From assembly GCA_000495505.1 (NCBI GenBank), contig CP006833.1:930001-994000 (forward strand): DNA of 64,000 nt, written 5' to 3'. Positions 8,008-17,287 of this stretch are shown here, piece by piece. The notes under the pieces were generated by a model. The model searched no databases and had not been told where the DNA came from. It saw only the letters and a program-made list of their open reading frames with translations. This stretch comes from Campylobacter fetus subsp. testudinum 03-427. GTDB taxonomy: Bacteria > Campylobacterota > Campylobacteria > Campylobacterales > Campylobacteraceae. Position 1 is the first letter of the stretch. Every line of letters begins with the position of its first letter. The position numbers were made by a program, and so were the translations under genes.

Positions 8008-9170
8008 TTACTTTCCAAATTTAGTTCGTTTAAGGCATTTTTTAACCTTTTAAAACCTTTTTTTATCTCTTTTTTACTGATGTTTAAAGGTGGTAAAAAC
8101 CTCAATGTATCTTTGCCTGATTTTAGCACAAGAACTCTTTTTTCTAAGGCTTTGTTGAATATAGGTGTTAAATTTTCAGGATCTTTTAATACAAGTCCTT
8201 GCATAAGACCTAGCCCTACTCTGCTTTTAAAAATGTTGCTATAGTTGGCAACAAGCTCATCTAAATTATTTTTGAACTCTTTTATAGTTTCGTCTAATTT
8301 TCCGCTTTTTTTAAGTTTTTTCATCTCTTTTAAAACAGTAATCCCAACACTCATTGCCAAAAAATTTCCACCAAACGTACTTCCGTGATCTCCAGCTTTA
8401 AAAATATCTTTCTTACTAGCGCACGCTCCTATGCTAACGCCGCCTCCAAGACCTTTTGCAAAAGTTATGATATCAGGCGTGACGCCATAAATTTGACTAG
8501 TTACAAACTCACCAGTTCTATATACTCCACACTGAACTTCATCTGTGATAAATAGTATATCTTTCTCTTTTAAAATTTGTGCTAGTTTTTGAATTTCGGC
8601 TACATTTAGAGGATTTATACCGCCCTCGCCTTGCACAAGCTCGACCATAACAGCGACTGTTTTATCATTAAGATTTTCTATGATTTCGTCTATAGTATTA
8701 AAAAATTTAAAAGCATCTGGATATGGAGCGAAATCTTTGGAGTGAAATTTTTCTTGTCCAGTAAGCTTGAGCGTAGCAATTGTTCTACCGTGAAATGAGT
8801 TGCCAAGAGTGATGATTTCATATTTTTTTTCTTCAAATGAATTTCCGTATTTTCTAGCTAGTTTTATAGCACACTCGTTTGCTTCGGCTCCGGAATTTGA
8901 AAAAAATAGATAGTAAGGCTCTCCAAGTAGATCACACATTTTATCGGCGAGCTTTTCTTGAGGTTTTATTTTATATATATTTGAAGTGTGCAGAAGTGCT
9001 TTTGCTTGATTTTTTATAGTTTTTGACAATTTTTTATTGCCATGACCAAGCGAACATACTCCAATACCGCTTCCAAAATCTACATAGTCTTTTCCATCAA
9101 GACTCCATAAAATAGCGCCTTTACCTTTTTTAAATCCTAAATCCACTCTAGCATAATTTCCCATCAACAT
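8004..9170 (-). CDS. argD: Acetylornithine aminotransferase
   Basis: A 388-residue class III PLP aminotransferase. ArgD converts N-acetylglutamate semialdehyde to N-acetylornithine in arginine synthesis, and in many bacteria also serves lysine synthesis. Motifs are FSNSGAEANE, NSFHGRT, ITDEVQCGVYRTG and the Schiff-base Lys239 in ITFAKGLGGG. The ATG at 9170 has AAGGA six bases ahead, formed by the end of the preceding gene, so I keep it rather than the Met two codons on. argJ, the recycling acetyltransferase of the same pathway, is about 49 kb away in this window. Confidence 0.93.
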   Translation of the reverse strand: MLMGNYARVDLGFKKGKGAILWSLDGKDYVDFGSGIGVCSLGHGNKKLSKTIKNQAKALLHTSNIYKIKPQEKLADKMCDLLGEPYYLFFSNSGAEANECAIKLARKYGNSFEEKKYEIITLGNSFHGRTIATLKLTGQEKFHSKDFAPYPDAFKFFNTIDEIIENLNDKTVAVMVELVQGEGGINPLNVAEIQKLAQILKEKDILFITDEVQCGVYRTGEFVTSQIYGVTPDIITFAKGLGGGVSIGACASKKDIFKAGDHGSTFGGNFLAMSVGITVLKEMKKLKKSGKLDETIKEFKNNLDELVANYSNIFKSRVGLGLMQGLVLKDPENLTPIFNKALEKRVLVLKSGKDTLRFLPPLNISKKEIKKGFKRLKNALNELNLESK

Positions 9171-9172
9171 AA

Positions 9173-9796
9173 CTATTCCTTATAATAAATTTGTGGCAAA
9201 TGCCATTTTCTGTAGTAAGCACAGAGCCTAAAAATAACACCTAAAGCAAACAGAGCCATTATCCAATATATATTAGTAAGCCCATATAAACTCATAAAAT
9301 AATAGATCAAACCTACGCTCATACTAATAGTTCCATAAAGCCCAGTTTTTAAAAACCAAGGAACTTCATTTAAAAGTACATCTCTTAAAATACCACCGCC
9401 AACACCATTACAAAATGCTACCATAACAACGCCAAATATGTTTAATCCATACTCAAGCGAAACTATAGCTCCAACTATAGAAAAGCTTATCACATCAACA
9501 GCGTCTGTCATTATAAATATAAATTTTTTCTCAAGGTCATTTCTATTTTCACGGTGAAATTTAAGCAATATAGCTATAAACATCACGCCTATCACGATGA
9601 TAACTGGTATATAATGCGTAAATGAATAAGCCGGGCGTCCGACTATAACATCTCTCATAAGTCCGCCACCAAGTGCGGTTAAAAACGCTGCAAGAAATAC
9701 CCCAAGCCAGTCGCAGCCTCTTTTTATACCAAATAAAAATCCACTCAAAGCAGCAGAAGCTATACCTATATATTCTGCTAATAAAAAAGCTTCCAT
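9173..9796 (-). CDS. Trimeric intracellular cation channel / UPF0126-type membrane protein
   Basis: A 207-residue inner-membrane protein with about seven hydrophobic helices arranged as two homologous halves. Each half carries the signature glycine pair: TALGGGLMRDVIVGR near residue 45 and NGVGGGILRDVLLNE near residue 132. These GGG-RD repeats define the YicG/UPF0126 family, whose bacterial members have been linked to TRIC-type cation channels and to glycine export. Its stop lies two bases before the argD start, so it heads the operon with argD and the FAH protein. The transported ion or solute is unknown. Confidence 0.85.
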   Translation of the reverse strand: MEAFLLAEYIGIASAALSGFLFGIKRGCDWLGVFLAAFLTALGGGLMRDVIVGRPAYSFTHYIPVIIVIGVMFIAILLKFHRENRNDLEKKFIFIMTDAVDVISFSIVGAIVSLEYGLNIFGVVMVAFCNGVGGGILRDVLLNEVPWFLKTGLYGTISMSVGLIYYFMSLYGLTNIYWIMALFALGVIFRLCAYYRKWHLPQIYYKE

Positions 9797-9894
9797 CTAT
9801 CTACTTTTTAATTTATTTTAAATTTTTGATTATATTCAAATTTAAATAAAATCAGTATTAATAAACACCAAATTAAAAAGACGAAATCAAGATA

Positions 9895-10848
9895 CTACTT
9901 TGCCTTTTTAACCTCATTTATATGATTTTCATAGCTCTTAGAAAACGTATGTTTTCTTGTTTTTGGATTTCTTACAAAATATAAAAAATCAGTTTTTCTA
10001 GGAAAAATCGCCGCTTTTATAGCATCTAAAGATACATTACAAACAGCAGTTGGCGGCAATCCGCTATAAATATACGTATTATACCTTGTATTATCTGTTC
10101 TGATACGTTCAGCAGTCACTTTTTCATGCGAATACAATCCATAATTTAACGTACCGTCCATCTGTAGCTTCATACCTTTTTTTAGTCTATTATAGATGAC
10201 TGAAGAGACGATAGGCATCTCTTCTGTATCTGCGGCCTCTTTTTGTATCACAGAAGCTATAATAAGAAAATTAAACCATTTTTTTTCATCCCACTCGCCA
10301 AATATTTTATTGCTTATATGTTCATGATAACGTTTTGATGAGTTTATGAGATAATAAATTAGATGTTTTTCGCTTATACCTACTGGAATTTTATAAGTAT
10401 CTGGAACAAGGTAACCCTCTTTAATGGGAGATTGTTTATTATACTCATGGATTAAACGATTATAATCTAAATTTAATTCATTTGCGATATCTTTTAAAAA
10501 ATACAAAGTCGTCTCGCCGGGGATAAGAGTTATATCCATCATAGCAGCTTTTGCAGTTGTTAGTTTATACAAAAAATCAAATTTGCTAAGTCTATTTTGA
10601 CCTATTTCTATCCAACCAGACTGCGGAAATCCCATAAAAACTAAAATATATTTATCAAATTTATTAACATTAAAATTGCGCTTATCTAAATACGATATAA
10701 TTTCGCCAACGCTTCCATTAGGAAGATACACAACCTTACTAGTATCAATAGGTCTAGCGAGCGTTGCAAACAGACTTAGGAAAAGTATGAGAGCTATTTC
10801 ACAAACTATTAAAAAAGCTCGTTTTTTTTTAATATTTTCATTAACCAT
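9895..10848 (-). CDS. mltG: Endolytic murein transglycosylase MltG
   Basis: A 317-residue single-pass membrane protein that cuts nascent glycan strands and so terminates peptidoglycan polymerisation. The membrane helix lies at residues 10-32 after IKKKR; a LysM-like part follows and then the YceG core with ASVIQKEA (catalytic Glu), PIVSSVIYNRLKKGMKLQMD and YNTYIYSGLPPTAV. I start at 10848 because AAGG stands nine bases before it; a start 14 codons upstream adds a lysine-rich tail with no ribosome-binding site. Its first 62 bases lie opposite the start of the divergent AsmA-like gene. Confidence 0.9.
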   Translation of the reverse strand: MVNENIKKKRAFLIVCEIALILFLSLFATLARPIDTSKVVYLPNGSVGEIISYLDKRNFNVNKFDKYILVFMGFPQSGWIEIGQNRLSKFDFLYKLTTAKAAMMDITLIPGETTLYFLKDIANELNLDYNRLIHEYNKQSPIKEGYLVPDTYKIPVGISEKHLIYYLINSSKRYHEHISNKIFGEWDEKKWFNFLIIASVIQKEAADTEEMPIVSSVIYNRLKKGMKLQMDGTLNYGLYSHEKVTAERIRTDNTRYNTYIYSGLPPTAVCNVSLDAIKAAIFPRKTDFLYFVRNPKTRKHTFSKSYENHINEVKKAK

Positions 10849-13318
10849 TATAATTGCCTTAATTTTAACTTTAATAAATGGTATCCGCATAGATAGTTTC
10901 GACTCCGAACTACTGCGAATAGAAAAATTATATATAAAATTAGATAAAAAACTAATTGTAAATATAAAAAATATTGAAATTTATAACAAAAAAAGCGAAC
11001 AATCTAGCAGCAAAGAGCTTTTAGATATCGCAGATAACGCAATCTGGCTAGGTAGGCTTTTTAAAGAGATAAATATAGAAAATATCTCTTACCAAGATAT
11101 AAATTCAACATTACTATATAAAGACGATATATTTTATGTCAATACACCTTATCTTACCATAAATACCCAAATAGAAAATAAAAATAAAGTACTAATAGCA
11201 AATGTAAGCGAACTATCGCTTAAAGATTTTAATATAACGATAAATGGAAATTTAGTAGCGGATTTATATGACAACAGATACTATTTTGGCGGTAAATTCA
11301 GCTCATATGAGCTATCTGGAGATATAGGTTTAAATTTAAAAAACAACATATTAGACTATAATATTTCAAATGTAAATGCAAATAGTATCGAGAAATTTAT
11401 AGATAATCTAGCTAAAAAAACGGATCTTCATACAGAGATAAAAAATTGGATTTATGGATATATCATAGCAAAACAATATACTTTATATTCATTGCATGGA
11501 AAGCTAAATTTAAAAAATCTCGATTTCTATCCAAATGAACTATACGCCAAAGCAGTTGCAAAAGATTTATCCATTAAATTTCATGAAAATGTAACTCCTA
11601 TCAAGTCGAATTTAACATATGTAGAGTTAAAAAACGATAGTCTATTTTTTTATCTTGAAAAACCGACTTATATGGGAAAATCGCTAGATGGAAGCTCTGT
11701 CGTGATAAGAAATATCATAGGTAAAGACTCAAATATGAGTGTAAATATAACAACAAATTCATTTTTAGATAATGATATACACGCTATTTTAAAAGCATAT
11801 GATATAGATTTTCCTGTTTCGCAAAAAAGCGGAAACTTAGATAGCAACTTGACTCTTGATATAGTTTTTGATCCTTTTTCTATCTCAAGTAACGGTGAGT
11901 TTATACTAAAAGATGCGGATGTAGATATCGGAGGAGCTGAGTTTTACACTAAATATGCAAATATTTATTTAAAAGATAACGTAATTAAATTTAAAAACTC
12001 AAATTTGGTAAATATGATATTTGACGCAAACATAGAAGGAGAGCTTGATACAAACTTAAAAAAAGCTAAATTTGATGCTAAATTTAATAAATTATGTGTA
12101 GATAAATGTCAAATTTTTGAGGCTTCAGATATAAACGATACTATAAATTTGGATTATAATAAAGATCTAAATATAACAGCTGATAAACTAAATTTATCTA
12201 TAAATATAGCAAAAAACAACCAAATAGAACTTAAAAATCTAAAAGATATAAAACAGTATTCGCCGCTTATGCAAAAGTCAAGCATTATAGATGGCGATCT
12301 GCTGATACAGACTCTTGATTTTTCTAAATTTGACGTTGATTTTAGTAGTGCGAAGTTTGATTTGCCATTTTTAAATTTACAAAATAACCCATACAACGAG
12401 GATCATTTTAAAATTTTTATAGATAAAAATGTAGATGTAATAAGCAAAAGTGATCATTTTAAAATGAATATAACAGATTCGGATATAAATTTAAATTTAA
12501 ATAATCTAAAATTATTAGTTGATGCAAATTCGTCCAAAAAAGAGTATGAAAAAAATATAAATTTCATCGCAAAAAACTCTTCAATTATAATAACAGATCT
12601 AAATAGAACTCTAAATTTTACTAAATTTAGCGGAAATATAAACAATAACGAACTAAATTTCGACGGATCATTTGATAATGGAGAAGTAAAACTAAACAGA
12701 CAAAAAAATAGCATAAAAATAGAAGGAGATGGCTTAGACGCTTCTTTTGTCAATGATTTTTTAGGATTAGACGGATTTAAAGATGGAAATTTCACAGTTA
12801 GACTAAGCGGGGAGAACTTTACTAAATTTAAAAGCGAGATAAAAGTAAGCAATACTTATCTAAGTAATTATAAGTTCTACCAACAATTTTTGAGCTTTCT
12901 TGACTCTATTCCTTCATTGTTGATATTTAAAGTTCCAGATTTCAACGACAAAGGATTTACCGTAAATAACGGAATTATGCTAGTTCAAAGAGATGATAAT
13001 TTGCTCACTATAAAAGCTATCGATCTTAGCGGAAGCAGCGCTGACATAACTGGAAACGGCACAATAGATCTAAAAACAAAAGATATAGATATGACATTTC
13101 AGTTAAAGCTACTAAAAGACGCTAGCTCTATCATTAGTAAAATTCCAGTCGTCAATCATATATTTCTTGGAAAAGACAAAACCATATCAACTGTTATAAA
13201 AGTGCGAGGAACGCTTGACGAGCCTAAATTTGAAACTCAAGTGGTAACTGATATCATAAAAACACCATATAATATTATAAAAAATACCCTTGAGCTGCCT
13301 TTTATACTATTTAATTAG
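10787..13318 (+). CDS. AsmA/YhdP-like (DUF3971) envelope protein
   Basis: An 843-residue protein with one N-terminal membrane helix (residues 11-31, after TIKKAR) and a long beta-rich periplasmic body. It ends in the AsmA-like C-terminal block (GNGTIDLKTKDIDMTFQLKL, then KIPVVNHIFLGKDK and GTLDEPKFETQV). Relatives such as YhdP and TamB form bridge-like grooves thought to carry phospholipid to the outer membrane; that role here is inference. I start at ATG 10787, preceded by TAGGAAAAG; the frame stays open 111 bases further up, but that part lies inside mltG and has no ribosome-binding site. The 3' end is five bases from convergent hypA. Confidence 0.82.
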   Translation: MRAISQTIKKARFFLIFSLTIIIALILTLINGIRIDSFDSELLRIEKLYIKLDKKLIVNIKNIEIYNKKSEQSSSKELLDIADNAIWLGRLFKEINIENISYQDINSTLLYKDDIFYVNTPYLTINTQIENKNKVLIANVSELSLKDFNITINGNLVADLYDNRYYFGGKFSSYELSGDIGLNLKNNILDYNISNVNANSIEKFIDNLAKKTDLHTEIKNWIYGYIIAKQYTLYSLHGKLNLKNLDFYPNELYAKAVAKDLSIKFHENVTPIKSNLTYVELKNDSLFFYLEKPTYMGKSLDGSSVVIRNIIGKDSNMSVNITTNSFLDNDIHAILKAYDIDFPVSQKSGNLDSNLTLDIVFDPFSISSNGEFILKDADVDIGGAEFYTKYANIYLKDNVIKFKNSNLVNMIFDANIEGELDTNLKKAKFDAKFNKLCVDKCQIFEASDINDTINLDYNKDLNITADKLNLSINIAKNNQIELKNLKDIKQYSPLMQKSSIIDGDLLIQTLDFSKFDVDFSSAKFDLPFLNLQNNPYNEDHFKIFIDKNVDVISKSDHFKMNITDSDINLNLNNLKLLVDANSSKKEYEKNINFIAKNSSIIITDLNRTLNFTKFSGNINNNELNFDGSFDNGEVKLNRQKNSIKIEGDGLDASFVNDFLGLDGFKDGNFTVRLSGENFTKFKSEIKVSNTYLSNYKFYQQFLSFLDSIPSLLIFKVPDFNDKGFTVNNGIMLVQRDDNLLTIKAIDLSGSSADITGNGTIDLKTKDIDMTFQLKLLKDASSIISKIPVVNHIFLGKDKTISTVIKVRGTLDEPKFETQVVTDIIKTPYNIIKNTLELPFILFN

Positions 13319-13323
13319 TTGTT

Positions 13324-13665
13324 CTACTCCATTTCAAGACGCATAAGATACATATCTTCTCCAGATATAACTTCAAGATTGCTTGAGCCGCATTTTGAAC
13401 ATACAAAATTATTATCCAGCAAAATACTCTCAAAACTACAGTCCAAACATCTTACTACAACATCTTGCGTATTTATAATAAGCTTTGCTGAGCTGCAAAT
13501 CGTATTAACTTTAAAAGCATCAAATGCGCTTTCTAAATAGTGCGGTTCAACACCGCTTAATCTACCTACTTGGATCTCTACTTTCATAATTTTTTGCGCA
13601 TTATTTTTCATAGCATTTGTCTCACAAAGCTTAAATAAATCTTGAACTATAGCTAACTCATGCAT
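13324..13665 (-). CDS. hypA: Hydrogenase nickel-insertion protein HypA
   Basis: A 113-residue nickel metallochaperone, at normal length. It starts MHELAIV, where His2 is the conserved nickel ligand, and carries the zinc site Cys73-x2-Cys76 and Cys89-x2-Cys92 (CLDC, CSKC). HypA takes nickel from HypB and delivers it to the hydrogenase large subunit; in H. pylori it also serves urease. No urease genes are visible here. It is the last gene of the hydrogenase operon, 13 bases after hypE. Confidence 0.95.
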   Translation of the reverse strand: MHELAIVQDLFKLCETNAMKNNAQKIMKVEIQVGRLSGVEPHYLESAFDAFKVNTICSSAKLIINTQDVVVRCLDCSFESILLDNNFVCSKCGSSNLEVISGEDMYLMRLEME

Positions 13666-13678
13666 AAAATTATCCTTT

Positions 13679-14671
13679 TTAACAAATTCTAGGTAGTAAT
13701 TCGCCTTTTGGAGGCTCTAAATATCTACTTCCGCCATAACTATTTTCTAACAAAACTCCAGCTCTTTTATCGCTTATAACTTCACCTATGGTATTTGCAT
13801 TTTTATCATATTTTCTTAATACCTCTAAGGCTTTTTGCTCATCTTTAGGATCTACTGCTAAAACAAATGTTCCTTCATTTGCTAGCTCATACGCTTCAAA
13901 TCCTAATAACTCACAAATACCGATAACTTCGTCACTTAAAGCTATTTTTTCTTCATAAATTTTAATTTCATAATTTTTAAAATTAGCCCATTCATTTAAA
14001 ACAGCTGATAATCCTCCTCTTGTCGCATCACGCATACAAAAAGGTTTTATACCTGAGTTTAAAAGCTCCAAAACAACACCTTTTAGTACTTTGCAATCGC
14101 TTTTTAACTCACTTGTAAGAGCTAGTTCTTCTCTGCTAGCTAGTATTACTGCTCCGTGTCTTCCTACGTCTCCACTTAAAAGTATCTTAGCGCAGACCTG
14201 CAAATTTTTTACTTCTATTTGATCTGTTATAATTTCGCCGATCCCAGTCGTGTTGATAAATATCTTATCGCAACTCCCTTTAGGAACTACTTTTGTATCT
14301 CCACACACTATGCTCACATCCGCTTCATCGGCAGTTTTCTTTATAGAGTTTAAGATATCTTTTAACTCATCTAAGCTAAATCCCTCTTCAAGTATAAGAG
14401 AGCAGCTCAAGTATTTTGCACTAGCACCTACCATAGCAAGGTCATTTACTGTACCACAAACTGCTATTTTACCGATATCTCCGCCTTTAAATTTTATAGG
14501 AGTCACCACAAAGCTATCTGTGCTAAAAGCCACTTTGTTATTTAAATTTAAAATGGCGCTATCATTGCTATCTTTTAAAATATCATTATCAAAAGTTTTA
14601 AAAATAAGCCCATTTATAAGCTCATTCATCTCTTCTCCGCCACCACCGTGGCTTAACATTATCTTATCCAT
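13679..14671 (-). CDS. hypE: Hydrogenase maturation protein HypE
   Basis: A 330-residue PurM-like enzyme that dehydrates a carbamoyl group on its C-terminal cysteine to a thiocyanate, the CN donor for the NiFe site. It starts IMLSHGGGG, has the nucleotide-binding FSTDSFVV and CGTVNDLAM, and ends LLPRIC with the essential C-terminal Cys. I start at ATG 14671: it follows the hypD TGA by one base and has AAAAGGG ahead. A start six codons upstream lies inside hypD with no such signal. It acts with HypF. Confidence 0.95.
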   Translation of the reverse strand: MDKIMLSHGGGGEEMNELINGLIFKTFDNDILKDSNDSAILNLNNKVAFSTDSFVVTPIKFKGGDIGKIAVCGTVNDLAMVGASAKYLSCSLILEEGFSLDELKDILNSIKKTADEADVSIVCGDTKVVPKGSCDKIFINTTGIGEIITDQIEVKNLQVCAKILLSGDVGRHGAVILASREELALTSELKSDCKVLKGVVLELLNSGIKPFCMRDATRGGLSAVLNEWANFKNYEIKIYEEKIALSDEVIGICELLGFEAYELANEGTFVLAVDPKDEQKALEVLRKYDKNANTIGEVISDKRAGVLLENSYGGSRYLEPPKGELLPRIC

Positions 14672-14672
14672 A

Positions 14673-15761
14673 TCACGCCCTTTTAGCATATTTATAGTAT
14701 GCTGCGCATGCTCCTTCGCCGCTAACCATACAGCTACCTATTGGATTTTGAGGATTGCAAACTTTACCAAAAACTTTACAATCATAAGGTTTAGCTCGCC
14801 CTCTAAGTATCTCGCCGCATATACAGGCTCTATTTTCTCCAGCGCTATCAACACTACAATCAAAAATAACTCTAGCATCTAAATTTGAAAACTCATCTTT
14901 GAGTTTCATTCCGCTTTTTGGTATCTCACCTAGTCCTCTCCACTCAAAGTCACACGGCTCAAAATATCTATTTATCAACTCTTTGGCTTTTAAATTTCCA
15001 TCTTTGCTAACAACTCTTGCATACTGATTATATACTTCATGCGTACTTGCATTTTGTTGTTTTACTAAATTTAATATACTATCCATAATATCAAGCGGTT
15101 CAAATCCACTAACAGCGATAGGCGTTTTAAACTCATTAGCCAAACTCTCATAAATACCACTTCCTGTTATAACACTTACGTGACTTGGCCCTAAAAACGC
15201 GTCTATTTTTACATTTTCATCGTTCATTATGGCTCTTACTGGCTTAGGAACGGTTACGTGATTTATATGAAAAAATATATTTTTTAAATTTAAACTTATA
15301 GCTTTTTCCACTAAAACAGCGCTCATAGGAGTGGTTGTTTCAAATCCAATAGCAAAAAATATAACGTTTTTATCGGTATTTTCCTGAGCTATTTTAATAG
15401 CATCAAGTGGAGAGTACAGCGCTCTTATATCATGTCCTTCGCCTCTTAGTTTTAAAAGAGAACTTTTGCTTCCAGGAACTCTTAACATATCTGCTAAAGT
15501 GCAAAATATCACGCCGTTCATACTGGCTAATTTTATAGCTTCATCTATCCTACTTTTAGGCATCACGCACACAGGACAACCCGGGCCATGAACGAAATTT
15601 ATATGCTCTCCTACTAATTGAGGAATCGCGAATTTCATTATACTATGAGTATGACCGCCACAAATTTCCATTATATTAAATGGTTTTTTACTCTGTTTTT
15701 GTATAAGTTTGCTAATAGCTAAAATTTTATCTTTATCTCTAAAATCGTTTATTAAATCCAT
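14673..15761 (-). CDS. hypD: Hydrogenase maturation protein HypD
   Basis: A 362-residue Fe-S scaffold that assembles the Fe(CN)2CO unit with HypC. Visible are CGGHTHSIMKF, the redox motif GPGCPVCVMP, GFETTTP, HINHVTVP, GPSHVSVITG and the C-terminal cysteine set (ACICGEILRG, CNPQNPIGSCMVSGEGACAA) that binds the 4Fe-4S cluster. Length is typical. The start overlaps the hypC stop by one base (TAATG), so translation is probably coupled. Confidence 0.96.
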   Translation of the reverse strand: MDLINDFRDKDKILAISKLIQKQSKKPFNIMEICGGHTHSIMKFAIPQLVGEHINFVHGPGCPVCVMPKSRIDEAIKLASMNGVIFCTLADMLRVPGSKSSLLKLRGEGHDIRALYSPLDAIKIAQENTDKNVIFFAIGFETTTPMSAVLVEKAISLNLKNIFFHINHVTVPKPVRAIMNDENVKIDAFLGPSHVSVITGSGIYESLANEFKTPIAVSGFEPLDIMDSILNLVKQQNASTHEVYNQYARVVSKDGNLKAKELINRYFEPCDFEWRGLGEIPKSGMKLKDEFSNLDARVIFDCSVDSAGENRACICGEILRGRAKPYDCKVFGKVCNPQNPIGSCMVSGEGACAAYYKYAKRA

Positions 15762-16039
15762 TAAATCCTACTTTGCAATCCCATATCACCGTCATAAACA
15801 TCTATTTCTTCATCTTTCATCTGACGCACGATATCTTCATATATTTTTAAACTCTCAAGCGCGTATTTAGTATCTATCTTCTCCATAGCAAATCCTACAT
15901 GTATAAGAACGTAATCCCCTACATTTACAGGTTCGCTTATAAGATCCAAGCTAACACCGCGCCTAACTCCAAGAGTCTCTACCACGGCAAAATTATTTTC
16001 ATCGATTTGCACTACTTTTGAAGGTATGCTTAAGCACAT
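15761..16039 (-). CDS. hypC: Hydrogenase assembly chaperone HypC
   Basis: A 92-residue small beta-barrel chaperone. It begins MCLSIPSKV, where Cys2 (after Met removal) holds the iron in complex with HypD, and has the family core RRGVSLDLI and VGDYVLIHVGFAMEKID. It carries Fe(CN)2CO to the large-subunit precursor. Start and stop overlap its neighbours hypB and hypD by a single base (TAATG) on both sides. Only one HypC/HybG copy is seen in the window, matching a single hydrogenase. Confidence 0.96.
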   Translation of the reverse strand: MCLSIPSKVVQIDENNFAVVETLGVRRGVSLDLISEPVNVGDYVLIHVGFAMEKIDTKYALESLKIYEDIVRQMKDEEIDVYDGDMGLQSRI

Positions 16040-16827
16040 TATCTAAATTCCTTTTTCATCTTAATGTAATTTATCCATTGCTCGATTCCAGCGCCTGTTC
16101 TACTATCTACTTCTATGATATCAACTTTTGGATTTAGCTTTCTAGCATCTTTTTTTACTTCAGCGATATCAAAGTCAAAATGTTCTAAAAGTCCTGTTTT
16201 TGTTATTATAAGAACATCTGCGGCTCTAAACATAACAGGATATTTCGTTACTTTATCACCACCTTCAGGTACGCTTAATAAAACTGCATTTATATGAGCT
16301 CCGACATCATAACTAGCTGGACAAACTAAATTTCCAACATTTTCGATAAATACAAGATCAAGCTCGCTTAAAGGTAAATGATGAAGACCTTCATGAACCA
16401 TAAAAGCATCTAAATGACAAGTTTGACCAGTTGTTATCTGATGAGCTTTTGCTCCGGCTTTTAGTATTCTATTTGCATCTTGATTAGTTTCTAGATCTCC
16501 TTCAACTACTCCGATTTTAAAAGCACCATTTTTTATAGTTGCTTCTAAAAGAGTTGTTTTTCCTGCTCCTGGACTGCTCATTAAATTTATACAAAGTATT
16601 CCGTGCTCATCAAGATGAGATCTATTATGCTCGGCTTCGTGATCATTTTCTTTTAAAATTTTTTCTATAACTTCAACTGTTTTTTTCTCATTTAAAGCAG
16701 GATGAGCGTGATGATCATGTGTATGTTCGCCTATATGCTCATGTGAATGAGTGTGAGTAAGACCATTATGAGTATGTTCGTGTGAATGAGTATGGTTTCC
16801 CATACTACAACCGCAATCTTTACACAT
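16039..16827 (-). CDS. hypB: Hydrogenase nickel-incorporation GTPase HypB
   Basis: A 262-residue GTPase that hands nickel to HypA for the active site. The N-terminus has CKDCGC (high-affinity metal site) and then a histidine-rich stretch at residues 11-42 with about fifteen His, which can store nickel or zinc. The G domain follows, with P-loop SSPGAGKTT at 84-92, VEGDLETNQDA, the metal-binding CHLDA, ENVGNLVCPA and TKTGLL. The long histidine tail is a feature of nickel-storing HypB forms and absent from short ones such as H. pylori HypB. It lies between nikR and hypC. Confidence 0.96.
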   Translation of the reverse strand: MCKDCGCSMGNHTHSHEHTHNGLTHTHSHEHIGEHTHDHHAHPALNEKKTVEVIEKILKENDHEAEHNRSHLDEHGILCINLMSSPGAGKTTLLEATIKNGAFKIGVVEGDLETNQDANRILKAGAKAHQITTGQTCHLDAFMVHEGLHHLPLSELDLVFIENVGNLVCPASYDVGAHINAVLLSVPEGGDKVTKYPVMFRAADVLIITKTGLLEHFDFDIAEVKKDARKLNPKVDIIEVDSRTGAGIEQWINYIKMKKEFR

Positions 16828-16851
16828 ATTTTTTCCTTTTAAATTTATTTA

Positions 16852-17274
16852 TTAGTATTTAGGCACCGCAGCTCTAACAAGCTTTGCAAATTTTACGCCT
16901 TTTAGCCCTGAGATATTATTGCTAAACTCTTCAATATCTTTAGCAATACCTTTTAGAACCATAGTTTCAAGGCAGTTGTGATGATCCATATGGATATGAT
17001 TAGTGCAGATGATATTTACCATAGAATCATGCTCTATGGCCATTTTTCTACCCATAAGCTCTCCTTGATGATGATCATAAATGATGGTAAGAACACCTAC
17101 TAAATCCTCATTATCGTTTAGCCAACTATACTTAACGATTTTCTCTCTGATCAAATCTCTTGTAAATTCGCTCCTACTAGCATAGTTGCGATCTTTGATC
17201 ATATCATCTAATTCATCTAAAAGATGCTCGGGTAGAGACACACTAAACCTAATTATTTTATCTTCTTGTTCCAT
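16852..17274 (-). CDS. nikR: Nickel-responsive regulator NikR
   Basis: A 140-residue ribbon-helix-helix repressor/activator. The DNA-binding arm is [20 protein letters not shown], followed by an ACT-like nickel domain. Aligning by eye with E. coli NikR, the square-planar nickel ligands are His82, His93, His95 and Cys101, all present in the correct spacing. Inside the hydrogenase operon, between hypF and hypB, it can sense nickel and adjust its own operon or nickel uptake. No nickel transporter gene lies in this window. A target operator was not identified. Confidence 0.93.
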   Translation of the reverse strand: MEQEDKIIRFSVSLPEHLLDELDDMIKDRNYASRSEFTRDLIREKIVKYSWLNDNEDLVGVLTIIYDHHQGELMGRKMAIEHDSMVNIICTNHIHMDHHNCLETMVLKGIAKDIEEFSNNISGLKGVKFAKLVRAAVPKY

Positions 17275-17287
17275 CTTTTACCCTTTT

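Noticed and set aside
10676..10786. Upstream extension of the AsmA-like gene
   Set aside because: The extra 37 codons lie fully inside mltG, have no ribosome-binding site, and would place the membrane helix away from the N-terminus.
12154..12852. Antisense frames within the AsmA-like gene
   Set aside because: Phe/Ser-rich shadow translations of an AT-rich coding strand; no ribosome-binding sites.
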